Assembly: GCF_964033635.1 (NCBI RefSeq)
Contig: NZ_OZ035533.1
Span: forward strand, 5,084,001-5,148,000
Reading direction: 5' to 3'
Length of the DNA: 64,000 nt
Origin: Chitinophaga sp. MM2321
GTDB taxonomy: Bacteria; Bacteroidota; Bacteroidia; Chitinophagales; Chitinophagaceae
Within the stretch, counting starts at the first letter, position 1. The number at the start of each line of letters is the position of its first letter. Below are positions 8,937 through 14,935 of this stretch, piece by piece. The notes beneath the pieces are model-generated. The model had not been told where the DNA came from. It did not search any database and was given only the letters and a program-made list of their open reading frames with translations. The position numbers and the translations under genes are program-made.

Positions 8937-9770
8937 TTATAATTTTTTACCGTTTTTCCTGCTGATGATCAGTTTATCAGAGCTCTTCTGCGGTTTCCTG
9001 GTTTTCAGACCTTTCGCATATTTGCCTGTTCTGGATCTTGGATGGCCGCCGGAAGATTTACCTTCACCACCACCCATCGGGTGATCTACAGGGTTCATCG
9101 CCACACCACGGGTGCGGGGACGGATGCCTTTCCAACGGTTAGCACCTGCTTTACCTACGGATTGCAGTGCGTGGTCGGAGTTAGAAACAGTACCTACGGT
9201 AGCCATGCAAGTATTTAATACTTTGCGCAGTTCGCCGGAAGGCATTTTCAGTACGGCATATTTTTCTTCCTTGTTGGACAGCTGTGCGTAAGCACCGGCG
9301 CTTCTTGCGATAGCACCACCTCTTCCAGGTTGCAGCTCGATATTGTGCACAACAGTACCCAAAGGCATGTTTTTCAGGGGTAACGCGTTACCTACTTCAG
9401 GAGGAGCTTCAGCACCGCTTACAACGGTAGCGCCAACCTGCAGGCCCTGTGGGGCGATAATGTAACGTTTTTCACCATCCGCATAGTGCAACAAAGCGAT
9501 AAACGCGCTACGGTTAGGATCATACTCGATCGTTTTAACAGTAGCAGGAATAGTTGTTTTATCGCGTTTGAAATCTATGACACGGTATGCCTTTTTATGA
9601 CCGCCACCTATGTAGCGCATAGACATTCTACCTTGTGCATTTCTACCGCCGCTCCTTTTATTGGGCTCCAGCAGGCTTTTTTCGGGGGTATCCGAGGTCA
9701 GCTCCGCGTAAGCGTTGCCTATTTTCCAGCGGGTACCTGCCGTCATTGGTTTGAACTTCTTCAGTGCCAT
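8937..9770 (-). CDS. rplB: 50S ribosomal protein L2 (uL2)
   Basis: Core large-subunit protein needed for subunit association and peptidyl transfer. The 277 residues include [20 protein letters not shown], the OB and SH3-like folds, and the C-terminal signature [20 protein letters not shown], which contains the conserved histidine (VDHP). Length is normal. It lies between rplW and rpsS. Confidence 0.99.
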   Translation of the reverse strand: MALKKFKPMTAGTRWKIGNAYAELTSDTPEKSLLEPNKRSGGRNAQGRMSMRYIGGGHKKAYRVIDFKRDKTTIPATVKTIEYDPNRSAFIALLHYADGEKRYIIAPQGLQVGATVVSGAEAPPEVGNALPLKNMPLGTVVHNIELQPGRGGAIARSAGAYAQLSNKEEKYAVLKMPSGELRKVLNTCMATVGTVSNSDHALQSVGKAGANRWKGIRPRTRGVAMNPVDHPMGGGEGKSSGGHPRSRTGKYAKGLKTRKPQKSSDKLIISRKNGKKL

Positions 9771-9858
9771 TACTTCCTAAAAAGTTAAATGTTATTGATA
9801 AATATTAATCGTGATCTGCATATACATCCACATCCCGGCTGTTCAGGCCGGAACGGCA

Positions 9859-10158
9859 CTACATGTTAGCATACAGATCTATAGTTTCACCTGATGCGAG
9901 GGTAATGATCGCCTTTTTGTAAGACGGTTTTTTCCCTGACACGAAACCGGCTTTTGTAAAGCGGAATTTTGCTTTACCCGGCATTACGGCAGTATTCACA
10001 TCTGCTACAGTCACACCGTAAAATTCTTCTACTGCTTTTTTGATCTCCAGTTTGTTGGCTTTTTTGTCAACAATGAAGTAGTAGCGGTTGAATTTTTCGG
10101 TGGCTTTATTCACCTTTTCGGATACTACCGGTTTGATTAAAACGTCTGAAAGTTTCAT
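9859..10158 (-). CDS. rplW: 50S ribosomal protein L23 (uL23)
   Basis: Protein at the tunnel exit and main docking site of trigger factor and SRP. The 99 residues contain VLIKPVVSEKVNKATEKFNR and KANKLEIKKAVEEFYGVTVA, the usual L23 core, and end ETIDLYANM. It lies between rplD and rplB. The spacer after rplD shows tandem AGCTATA/AGCTAACA units of unknown meaning. Confidence 0.98.
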   Translation of the reverse strand: MKLSDVLIKPVVSEKVNKATEKFNRYYFIVDKKANKLEIKKAVEEFYGVTVADVNTAVMPGKAKFRFTKAGFVSGKKPSYKKAIITLASGETIDLYANM

Positions 10159-10224
10159 CTTCTTATAGCTTATAGCTGTTAGCTGTTAGCCTTTAGCTTT
10201 GTTATTTAAATTGGTTTCAACGTC

Positions 10225-10866
10225 CTACGCTTCAGCCGGCTCTTCTTCTGTGAAGATTTTAGCTGCGCTTTCTGTAAACACAATGTAATTGCTGTTCATG
10301 ATATCATAAGTGTTGATATCACTCAGCATAGCACCGTCTACAGTAGGGATGTTTCTTAAAGACAGGTAAACATTGTCATTGTATTCCGGTGTGATGAACA
10401 TAGTCTTCTTACCGTCTACATTGATGTTCAGGTTCTTTAAAATACCAACGAATTGTTTGGTTTTAGGTGTTTGCAGGGCCAGATCTTCAATAATGATGAT
10501 GCTGTTTTCTTTAGCTTTTACTGACAGGGCGGAGATCTTAGCGAGATCTTTCACTTTTCTGTTCAGTTTAAAGCCCCAACCGTGCGGTTTTGGTCCGAAG
10601 ATGGTACCACCACCTTTATACAATGGGTTACGGATGTTACCTTTACGGGCGCCACCGGTACCTTTTTGTTTGTGCAGTTTACGGGAAGCACCTTGTACTT
10701 CAGCTCTGGTTTTCACTTTATGAGTACCCTGACGCTGAGCAGCGAGGTATTGTTTCACAGCCAGGTAAATTACGTGGTTGTTCGGTTCAACACCAAAGAT
10801 CTCCTCGGGAAGTTCAATTGACCTTCCGGTTTTCTTACCTTCTATATTTAAAATATCGACTTGCAT
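10225..10866 (-). CDS. rplD: 50S ribosomal protein L4 (uL4)
   Basis: Large-subunit protein with an extended loop in the exit tunnel; in E. coli it also represses its own S10 operon. The 213 residues hold the loop signature KQKGTGGARKGNIRNPLYKG and GPKPHGWGFKLNRKVKDLA. The C-terminal EEEPAEA tail is acidic. The ATG follows the rplC stop by one nucleotide, so coupling with rplC is likely. Confidence 0.98.
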   Translation of the reverse strand: MQVDILNIEGKKTGRSIELPEEIFGVEPNNHVIYLAVKQYLAAQRQGTHKVKTRAEVQGASRKLHKQKGTGGARKGNIRNPLYKGGGTIFGPKPHGWGFKLNRKVKDLAKISALSVKAKENSIIIIEDLALQTPKTKQFVGILKNLNINVDGKKTMFITPEYNDNVYLSLRNIPTVDGAMLSDINTYDIMNSNYIVFTESAAKIFTEEEPAEA

Positions 10867-10867
10867 G

Positions 10868-11485
10868 TTACTTCTGGATTAAAACGATTGAACCAATGTG
10901 GCCGGGAACGGAACCACTTACCAGGATATAATTCTTTTCAGGGAATATTTTCAGGATTTTCAGACCTTTCACTTTCACTCTTTCGTTACCTGTCTGGCCG
11001 GCCATACGCATACCCTTGAAAACGCGGGCAGGGTAAGATGATCCACCAACAGAACCAGGAGCCCTGCTTCTATCGTGCTGACCGTGGGTAGCTTCACCCA
11101 CACCGCTGAAACCGTGGCGTTTTACAACACCCTGGAAACCTTTACCTTTGGAAGTGCCTACAACGTCAATTGATTCGCCTTCTGCGAAGATTTCGCATGT
11201 GATAGATTCACCGAGGGCTTTCTGTACATCCGGGTTACGGAATTCTTTTACGAAACGTTTGGGAGAGGTGCTTGCTTTCGCGAAGTGATTACTTTCTGCT
11301 TTAGTGGTGTGTTTTTCTTTCTTCTCACCGAAAGAAACCTGTATTGCATTGTAACCGTCTGATTCCAGGCTTTTTACCTGTGTTACAACGTTGGGACCTG
11401 CTTCGATAATGGTACAAGCTGTTTGCTTACCATTGGACTCGAAGATACTGGTCATACCAATCTTTTTACCAATAATACCTTTCAT
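10868..11485 (-). CDS. rplC: 50S ribosomal protein L3 (uL3)
   Basis: Primary 23S rRNA-binding protein near the peptidyl-transferase centre. The 205 residues begin [20 protein letters not shown] and include the signature [16 protein letters not shown] and [21 protein letters not shown] methylation-site glutamine (GEATHGQHD) is present. It lies between rpsJ and rplD; the 192-nt spacer after rpsJ contains two GC-rich hairpins. Confidence 0.99.
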   Translation of the reverse strand: MKGIIGKKIGMTSIFESNGKQTACTIIEAGPNVVTQVKSLESDGYNAIQVSFGEKKEKHTTKAESNHFAKASTSPKRFVKEFRNPDVQKALGESITCEIFAEGESIDVVGTSKGKGFQGVVKRHGFSGVGEATHGQHDRSRAPGSVGGSSYPARVFKGMRMAGQTGNERVKVKGLKILKIFPEKNYILVSGSVPGHIGSIVLIQK

Positions 11486-11508
11486 TTTTTATATGATTTT
11501 ACCCAGCG

Positions 11509-11572
11509 CCTGGGGGATTTCGAGCTATCCCCAGGATGGGCGGTTTAAATACATTTATTGGGCGGCCGCCCA
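11509..11572. repeat. Two GC-rich hairpins, rpsJ-rplC spacer
   Basis: CCTGGGGGAT (11509-11518) pairs with ATCCCCAGG (11527-11535) with one bulged G, and TGGGCGGCCGCCCA (11559-11572) is a perfect palindrome. They lie between rpsJ and rplC and could tune read-through from rpsJ into the rest of the S10 operon. No U-run follows either one on the minus strand. Confidence 0.6.
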
Positions 11573-11677
11573 GAAGGCGCGACCTATGTGACTTTGTTAA
11601 AATTGTTACTCACTGATAATCAGCAAATAACCATAAATCAATTAAAGGCGGGCCTTTTGCCCTGCCTTGCTGTTGTC

Positions 11678-11983
11678 CTATGCTTTAATTTCAACTTCTA
11701 CCCCAGAAGGTAAATCCAGTTTACTGAGTGCATCTACCGTCCTGGAAGAGGACGTGTAAATATCCAGCAAACGCTTGTGAGTACACAACTGGAACTGCTC
11801 GCGCGCTTTCTTATTTACGTGCGGAGAACGCAGTACCGTAAAAATTTTCTTCTCTGTAGGTAAAGGTATCGGACCTGTTACCACGGCGCCCGTGTTACGC
11901 ACGGTTTTGACGATCTTCTCAGCAGACTTGTCTACCAGGTTATGATCGTAGGACTTCAGCTTGATTCTTATTCTCTGAGACAT
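11678..11983 (-). CDS. rpsJ: 30S ribosomal protein S10 (uS10)
   Basis: Small-subunit head protein; also the NusE partner of NusB in transcription antitermination. The 101 residues begin [20 protein letters not shown] and include the uS10 signature [20 protein letters not shown] followed by [14 protein letters not shown] two codons upstream is in frame, but ATG at 11983 matches the family start and is preferred. In most Bacteroidota rpsJ directly follows fusA; here about 3.1 kb of other genes separates them, and rpsJ has its own promoter. Confidence 0.98.
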   Translation of the reverse strand: MSQRIRIKLKSYDHNLVDKSAEKIVKTVRNTGAVVTGPIPLPTEKKIFTVLRSPHVNKKAREQFQLCTHKRLLDIYTSSSRTVDALSKLDLPSGVEVEIKA

Positions 11984-12027
11984 ATGCAATGAACTTCTTC
12001 GTTTTTTCCCTTTACAATTTGGGAGGG

Positions 12028-12058
12028 CAAAGGTAACCCCTTTTTTTTATTTGTCAAA
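12028..12058 (-). promoter_or_regulatory. Strong promoter for rpsJ / S10 operon
   Basis: On the minus strand TTTG (12058-12055), 19 nt, then TACCTTTG (12035-12028): an exact fit to the Bacteroidota consensus TTTG-N19-TAnnTTTG. Transcription should start near 12021, giving a leader of about 38 nt to the rpsJ ATG. The 16 bases at 12021-12036 are identical to those of the rpsL promoter at 24071-24086. Confidence 0.85.
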
Positions 12059-12138
12059 TTATTATCTGGAAAAAATAAAAGATACCGGGCAAAAGCTTGC
12101 CACAGCCGGGGAGAAGTTGGGGTATAAAATGCAATAAT

Positions 12139-12190
12139 CAAAAAATAAGGCCGTAGAAGAGATTCATTCTGTGGATGTTAAGCCTTATGT
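12139..12190 (-). terminator. Possible leader terminator or end of a short RNA upstream of rpsJ
   Basis: On the minus strand ATAAGGC (12188-12182) can pair with GCCTTAT (12151-12145), and the latter runs straight into a T-rich tract (12145-12139). The loop is about 30 nt, so the hairpin is weak unless the loop folds further. RNA from the upstream promoter at 12213-12243 would end here at about 65-70 nt. Either an attenuator or an sRNA end is possible. Confidence 0.35.
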
Positions 12191-12201
12191 TAAGTTAACA
12201 T
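12187..12201. promoter_or_regulatory. Palindrome at the start of the upstream rpsJ leader
   Basis: ATGTTAA-G-TTAACAT is a perfect 7-bp inverted repeat at roughly +5 to +19 of the distal promoter's transcript, and ATGTTAAG recurs 12 nt away (12175-12182). This placement suits a repressor operator, but no regulator can be named. Confidence 0.35.
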
Positions 12202-12212
12202 GCTCGTTTTGA

Positions 12213-12243
12213 CAAATATAGGAAAACAAAATTCAAAACCAAA
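12213..12243 (-). promoter_or_regulatory. Second, distal promoter upstream of rpsJ
   Basis: TTTG (12243-12240), 19 nt, TATATTTG (12220-12213) on the minus strand, again an exact consensus spacing. It lies just beyond the terminator of the first small-peptide gene, so it cannot be a peptide promoter. It would feed either rpsJ with a leader of about 220 nt or a short leader RNA. Confidence 0.65.
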
Positions 12244-12283
12244 AAAACCAAAAAAAATCTGAACATTTTTTATCCTGCGGCCG

Positions 12284-12328
12284 AAAAAAAGGGTTGTTCC
12301 CGGCAAAACCCGGAACAACCCCCTTTTT
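12284..12328. terminator. Bidirectional terminator after small-peptide gene 1
   Basis: GGGTTGTTCC and GGAACAACCC (12291-12300 and 12312-12321) form a 10-bp stem with extra GG/CC pairs, flanked by A7 on one side and T5 on the other. On the minus strand the stem is followed by T7, ending the peptide-1 transcript. Confidence 0.85.
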
Positions 12329-12366
12329 GAATAATTAAAACGATACCGGCATAACCGGCTCCCCTC

Positions 12367-12453
12367 TTACAGAGGTAAGCCGCCACCGATTCCGCCTAAT
12401 AATGATTTTACTAATCCTAAGACTAGTGCCAGTAATTGGTTGAGTAAATCCAT
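12367..12453 (-). CDS. Small amphipathic peptide 1 (28 aa), member of four-gene cluster
   Basis: ATG at 12453 to TAA at 12367. The peptide begins MDLLNQLLA, ends SLLGGIGGGLPL and is nearly all Leu, Val, Gly and Ala, with polar residues at 2, 5, 6, 16 and 17. That spacing of three to four puts them on one face of an alpha helix. The first nine residues match peptide 2 except Asp for Asn at position 2, and SLLGG is shared, so the two are paralogues; the reading frame is supported by that match. It has no signal peptidase site. The gene has its own conserved leader element 23 nt upstream, paired direct repeats further up and its own terminator. Function unknown; a secreted or membrane-active peptide or a type I toxin are the obvious options. 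Confidence 0.7.
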   Translation of the reverse strand: MDLLNQLLALVLGLVKSLLGGIGGGLPL

Positions 12454-12476
12454 TTTAAATAGGTTTTCATGTAATG

Positions 12477-12507
12477 CCTACTCTGTTCCTGGTTTTCGGC
12501 GATCCCA
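12477..12507 (-). promoter_or_regulatory. Conserved leader element, copy 1
   Basis: On the minus strand TGGGATCGCCGAAAACC, 6 nt, AGAGTAGG, ending 23 nt before the peptide-1 ATG. Four copies occur in 1.1 kb, one per peptide gene. The two blocks are nearly invariant while the gap between them varies, which fits an RNA leader element or a two-part protein site better than a rigid promoter core. Confidence 0.75.
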
Positions 12508-12569
12508 GCGGGTAATGAATATGGTTAACCCCAGGATTAAATTTAAAGGCAATACCTGGATTCCAGTTC

Positions 12570-12613
12570 GTTCATTTTGTTCATTCTCAATGCTTTTGAT
12601 CAGATTGTTCATT
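12570..12613 (-). promoter_or_regulatory. Paired TGAAC direct repeats upstream of peptide 1
   Basis: On the plus strand heptamers GTTCATT (12570), GTTCATT (12579), GATCAGA (12598) and GTTCATT (12607) stand at pitches 9, 19 and 9. The same geometry occurs upstream of peptide 4. On the transcribed strand they read AATGAAC. Tandem direct repeats are the usual target of LytTR-type regulators; the assignment is only a suggestion. Confidence 0.55.
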
Positions 12614-12722
12614 GTAACACCCTGGCGGATCAGAGAAGCGGGCGCGTGCATTTATCATCCCGATGAAGCCCCGATCTGCCGGAAGCAACCATTTATCAAT
12701 GAGAAGGGGATTTTGCGGCATG

Positions 12723-12750
12723 AAAAAGCTCCGGACACACTGCCCGGAGC
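12723..12750 (-). terminator. Terminator after small-peptide gene 2
   Basis: On the minus strand GCTCCGG, a 9-nt loop, CCGGAGC, then T5. Perfect 7-bp GC-rich stem, about 70 nt after the peptide-2 stop. Confidence 0.85.
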
Positions 12751-12818
12751 CATAGAGATTGTAAGGGAGATAGCACGCTTAAAAAGGCTGAATCGTCCCC
12801 TTACGGATGAAGAGCTGA

Positions 12819-12887
12819 TTACAGTCCTCCCAGGAGCGATTGCAGCAGGGCAACAAGCGTTGCCAGCAGTTGGTTGAGTAAATTCAT
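12819..12887 (-). CDS. Small amphipathic peptide 2 (22 aa)
   Basis: ATG at 12887 to TAA at 12819. The peptide begins MNLLNQLLATLVALL and ends QSLLGGL. Polar residues at 2, 5, 6, 10, 16 and 17 fall on one helical face; there is no charge apart from the termini. Clearly paralogous to peptide 1 in the first nine residues and in SLLGG. The conserved leader element ends 24 nt upstream, paired repeats stand at 13002-13046, and a strong terminator follows. Length, clustering and amphipathicity recall phenol-soluble modulins (20-25 residue leaderless peptides in staphylococci), an analogy and not a demonstrated homology. Confidence 0.72.
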   Translation of the reverse strand: MNLLNQLLATLVALLQSLLGGL

Positions 12888-12911
12888 AAGATGGTTTTAC
12901 TACTGGTTATA

Positions 12912-12945
12912 CCTACTCTATTAAATTTGGTTTTCGGCAATCCCA
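12912..12945 (-). promoter_or_regulatory. Conserved leader element, copy 2
   Basis: TGGGATTGCCGAAAACC, 9 nt (AAATTTAAT), AGAGTAGG on the minus strand, ending 24 nt before the peptide-2 ATG. The upstream flank TATATATAAGCTTTG is AT-rich and could contain the promoter -7 region. Confidence 0.75.
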
Positions 12946-13001
12946 AAGCTTATATATACAAGCATCCGCTAAAAGTAAAGGCTATTCAGAAAAATCCGTT
13001 C

Positions 13002-13046
13002 GTTCATTTTATTCAATCAGGATTACTACTATCCTGTGCGTTCATT
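13002..13046 (-). promoter_or_regulatory. Paired TGAAC direct repeats upstream of peptide 2
   Basis: Plus-strand GTTCATT (13002), ATTCAAT (13011) and GTTCATT (13040) are seen, with a weak fourth copy near 13031. Pitches are 9, then 29 between the second and last clear copies, one base more than in the peptide-1 and peptide-4 arrays. Confidence 0.5.
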
Positions 13047-13121
13047 CCGCTGAAGGAAGGGGTTTCAGCGATTGCTGCTGCACGAAAAAACACCGGCAGC
13101 GGATGCATTTTCAGGTATGCA

Positions 13122-13150
13122 CAAAAAAACTCCGGTATCACTACCGGAGC
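13122..13150 (-). terminator. Terminator after small-peptide gene 3
   Basis: On the minus strand CTCCGGTA, loop GTGA, TACCGGAG, then T7: an 8-bp perfect stem with an ideal U-tract, about 25 nt after the peptide-3 stop. Confidence 0.9.
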
Positions 13151-13172
13151 AAAACAACCCGAAATAACTGGT

Positions 13173-13247
13173 TTATATCCCCCCGAGGGCAGACATCAGT
13201 AATGCCAGTAAACCTTTCAAAAAGGTATTTAATGCGTCAGTGATCAT
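13173..13247 (-). CDS. Small amphipathic peptide 3 (24 aa)
   Basis: ATG at 13247 to TAA at 13173. The peptide begins MITDALNTFLKGLLALL and ends MSALGGI. Asp4, Asn7, Thr8 and Lys11 mark a polar helical face opposite a Leu-rich face; the S-x-LGG end matches peptides 1 and 2 in style. The leader element ends 22 nt upstream. Unlike the other three units, no TGAAC repeats precede it. Instead a 10-bp inverted repeat lies between the leader element and the terminator of peptide 4, suggesting different control. Confidence 0.68.
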   Translation of the reverse strand: MITDALNTFLKGLLALLMSALGGI

Positions 13248-13269
13248 AATATGCTGTTTAAAAAATCTG

Positions 13270-13301
13270 CCTACTCTTTTATATGGTTTTCGACAATCCC
13301 A
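13270..13301 (-). promoter_or_regulatory. Conserved leader element, copy 3
   Basis: TGGGATTGTCGAAAACC, 7 nt (ATATAAA), AGAGTAGG on the minus strand, ending 22 nt before the peptide-3 ATG. One substitution from copy 2 in the long block; the short block is identical. Confidence 0.75.
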
Positions 13302-13334
13302 TCAGCTGAATGTGGCTACTATCAATGGTAGAAT

Positions 13335-13386
13335 ATGCTGTAATTCCGTGAGGATAACAAGTATGTCATCAACCGTATTACAGCAT
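13335..13386. promoter_or_regulatory. Inverted repeat upstream of peptide 3
   Basis: ATGCTGTAAT (13335-13344) and ATTACAGCAT (13377-13386) are perfect inverses 32 nt apart. They take the place occupied by TGAAC repeats in the other units. They could be two half-sites for a dimeric or looping regulator. Confidence 0.4.
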
Positions 13387-13398
13387 TATTCCATGCAT

Positions 13399-13425
13399 AA
13401 AAACGCCGGTCCTGCACCGGTGTTC
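13399..13425 (-). terminator. Terminator after small-peptide gene 4
   Basis: On the minus strand ACACCGGT, loop GCAGG, ACCGGCGT with one mismatch, then T-rich. It separates units 4 and 3, so each peptide gene appears monocistronic. Confidence 0.8.
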
Positions 13426-13451
13426 CTATAAGGTTACTGTCAGCCAGGCAC

Positions 13452-13514
13452 TTACAGCGCGCCGGTTACCGTGTTCAGAAACTTAATAATTGCCAGGAGA
13501 ATAGTGTCTAACAT
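13452..13514 (-). CDS. Small amphipathic peptide 4 (20 aa)
   Basis: ATG at 13514 to TAA at 13452, 20 residues, beginning MLDTILLAIIKFL and ending NTVTGAL. Asp3, Thr4, Lys11, Asn14 and Thr15 lie on one helical face; the rest is Leu, Ile, Phe and Val. It is the most divergent of the four but carries the same leader element 25 nt upstream, the best-formed set of four TGAAC repeats, and its own terminator. Those shared non-coding parts are the main reason for calling such a short frame a gene. Confidence 0.65.
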   Translation of the reverse strand: MLDTILLAIIKFLNTVTGAL

Positions 13515-13539
13515 AAGGGAGTGATTGATGGATGTGAGG

Positions 13540-13570
13540 CCTACTCTTTTATTGGTTTTCAGCAACCCCA
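13540..13570 (-). promoter_or_regulatory. Conserved leader element, copy 4
   Basis: TGGGGTTGCTGAAAACC, 6 nt (AATAAA), AGAGTAGG on the minus strand, ending 25 nt before the peptide-4 ATG. Two substitutions from copy 2 in the long block. Confidence 0.75.
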
Positions 13571-13628
13571 TTGACTAAGCCAGTTTAGTCATGCCTCTAA
13601 AATAAATGCTTCCGTTTAAAAAATGTCT

Positions 13629-13672
13629 GTTCAATTGGTTCATTCTCACACTCCCTGTTCATTTTGTTCAGC
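13629..13672 (-). promoter_or_regulatory. Paired TGAAC direct repeats upstream of peptide 4
   Basis: Plus-strand heptamers GTTCAAT (13629), GTTCATT (13638), GTTCATT (13657) and GTTCAGC (13666), pitches 9, 19 and 9, identical in spacing to the peptide-1 array. The array ends about 58 nt upstream of the leader element. Confidence 0.6.
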
Positions 13673-13710
13673 AGGCTACCAGCGCCCCATCCCTTAGTGA
13701 GGAAGCCTAA

Positions 13711-13760
13711 TTAAAAAGGTTCCGAAGCAATTTATCATTGCTACCGGAACCTTTACTTTT
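13711..13760 (-). terminator. Terminator after the outer-membrane protein gene
   Basis: On the minus strand AAGGTTCCG...AGCAA, loop, TTGCT..CGGAACCTT followed by T-rich sequence. A long stem with one interruption, about 20 nt after the barrel-protein stop. A-rich sequence on the other side makes it potentially bidirectional. Confidence 0.75.
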
Positions 13761-13780
13761 TTACTTGCCAGTTCAACTAT

Positions 13781-14395
13781 TTATTTACCTCTTTCTTCTT
13801 TATAAATCTGTTTTGCTTTGGCAGATGGCAGATAGATCTGGAAACCTATACCCAGACTCAACTGACTGGCAGTCGTAGAATTACCTCCACCAACGGTAAG
13901 GTCATATTTCAACAATCCTTCCAAACCAATATTAGGGGTAATAAAATAAGAAATACCAGGCCCGATCCCAATATTAAAACCGTTGGTAGAAGCCGCACTG
14001 GCAGGGTTTTTACCAGCAAATCCTACATTGCCTTCTGCAAAGAAGCGGACTCTCTTGGAAAATTCCAGTTTCCTTACATTTTTATCTTCCACAAAATAAC
14101 GGGCAAAACCACCAATGCCATAATTGGTGCTGGATGTTTTTACATCCGTAGTCTTATCCTTTGTGGTAGCCAATCCGAAATCAACATACGCACCAATAGC
14201 CAGCCCGTCTTTAATAAACCAGCCCACCTTCGGGGAAAGGTTTAAATTGAAAGCATTCCCTTCCTTCTGGAAAATGAAGTTAATATTTGTGAGATCGGCG
14301 CCCACCATAATATTACCTTTCTGAATCTGTGCCTTAACGGTTGACCCCAATAATAATGCTACTGTAACGAGGGTTAATAGACGAGTTTTTTTCAT
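13781..14395 (-). CDS. Small outer-membrane beta-barrel protein
   Basis: 204 residues from ATG 14395 (an in-frame upstream extension exists but the signal peptide begins here). A Sec signal MKKTRLLTLVTVALLLGSTV-KAQ is followed by alternating strands (GNIMVGADLTNINFIF, VGWFIKDGLAIGAYVDFGLA, GIGGFARYF, GIGPGISYFI, QLSLGIGFQIYL), the pattern of an eight-stranded OmpX/OmpW-like barrel in the outer membrane. Glycine and aromatic residues alternate as usual. It sits upstream of the small-peptide genes on the same strand but is separated from them by a terminator. Role unknown. Confidence 0.8.
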   Translation of the reverse strand: MKKTRLLTLVTVALLLGSTVKAQIQKGNIMVGADLTNINFIFQKEGNAFNLNLSPKVGWFIKDGLAIGAYVDFGLATTKDKTTDVKTSSTNYGIGGFARYFVEDKNVRKLEFSKRVRFFAEGNVGFAGKNPASAASTNGFNIGIGPGISYFITPNIGLEGLLKYDLTVGGGNSTTASQLSLGIGFQIYLPSAKAKQIYKEERGK

Positions 14396-14886
14396 AGTGT
14401 GATTTTTAGTTTTAACAATTAAACATGCTGAATGAATACTAATAAGCAAGGCAAAACGGCCATGACAATTACTCTTTGCGGCTATGGCAGCATTTTCGCT
14501 ACCTGGTAATGAACTGATTTAATAGAGGCAGGGGGATAATGGGTAGTCTTCGAAACTTCAAACAATCACAAACATTTTTAAACAGCAAACCTGCTGATGA
14601 AGCAAAACTACTGAAAATGAACGTAATAAGTATTCATCTCTCTAAAAAAAATATATAAAAAATCATACTGTACAAGCGTAGTCTTTCCGTTTTATAACCC
14701 TATAACATTCACAACTTCCATGTTGTTGTATAAAAAAAGGTGCTGACCCATTATTTTTTCCGGAACACTTTTCCCAGGCATATTAATTCCGCTTTATCCG
14801 GCCCTTGCATTGCTTGTTTTAAGCCAGGCAACACCTCATCCATCCGATGGCTGATACAGGGATTATGCGCCCCTTACAGGGTAAAA
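14396..14886. other. Gene-poor spacer upstream of the barrel-protein gene
   Basis: About 490 bases, AT-rich, without a convincing coding frame. Its proximal part must hold the promoter of the barrel-protein gene, but I could not place TTTG/TAnnTTTG boxes with correct spacing. A short ACAAC..GTTGT inverted repeat (about 14711-14728) is the only other structure seen. No copy of the small-peptide leader element occurs here. Confidence 0.5.
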
Positions 14887-14915
14887 TAAAAAAAGGTCCT
14901 GTTGGAACAGGACCT
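14887..14915 (-). terminator. Terminator after the 21-residue ORF
   Basis: On the minus strand AGGTCCTGTT, loop CC, AACAGGACCT, then T7: a perfect 10-bp stem and ideal U-tract. It lies about 120 nt beyond the fusA terminator, so an independent transcript should end here. Confidence 0.9.
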
Positions 14916-14935
14916 GGCATCTCGCAAAAAGTAAA

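Noticed and set aside
11984..11989. Upstream TTG start for rpsJ adding two residues
   Set aside because: The family starts at MSQRIRIKL, and ATG is present at 11983.
12440..13431. Plus-strand frames of 63-145 codons across the small-peptide cluster
   Set aside because: They run antisense through terminators, leader elements and repeats, have no recognisable domains and no shared features with one another. The minus-strand peptides share sequence and signals.
12477..13570. Reading the conserved leader element as a coding motif (minus strand G-I/V-A-E-N-Q before a stop, or plus strand P-T-L...V-F..P)
   Set aside because: Upstream in-frame stops and the lack of start codons exclude a leader peptide, and the variable gap of 6-9 nt breaks any frame between the two blocks.
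12477..13672. CRISPR array or retron-like repeat structure in the peptide region
   Set aside because: Repeats are few, unevenly spaced by 270-435 nt, and each is tied to a short frame; no cas or reverse transcriptase genes are near.
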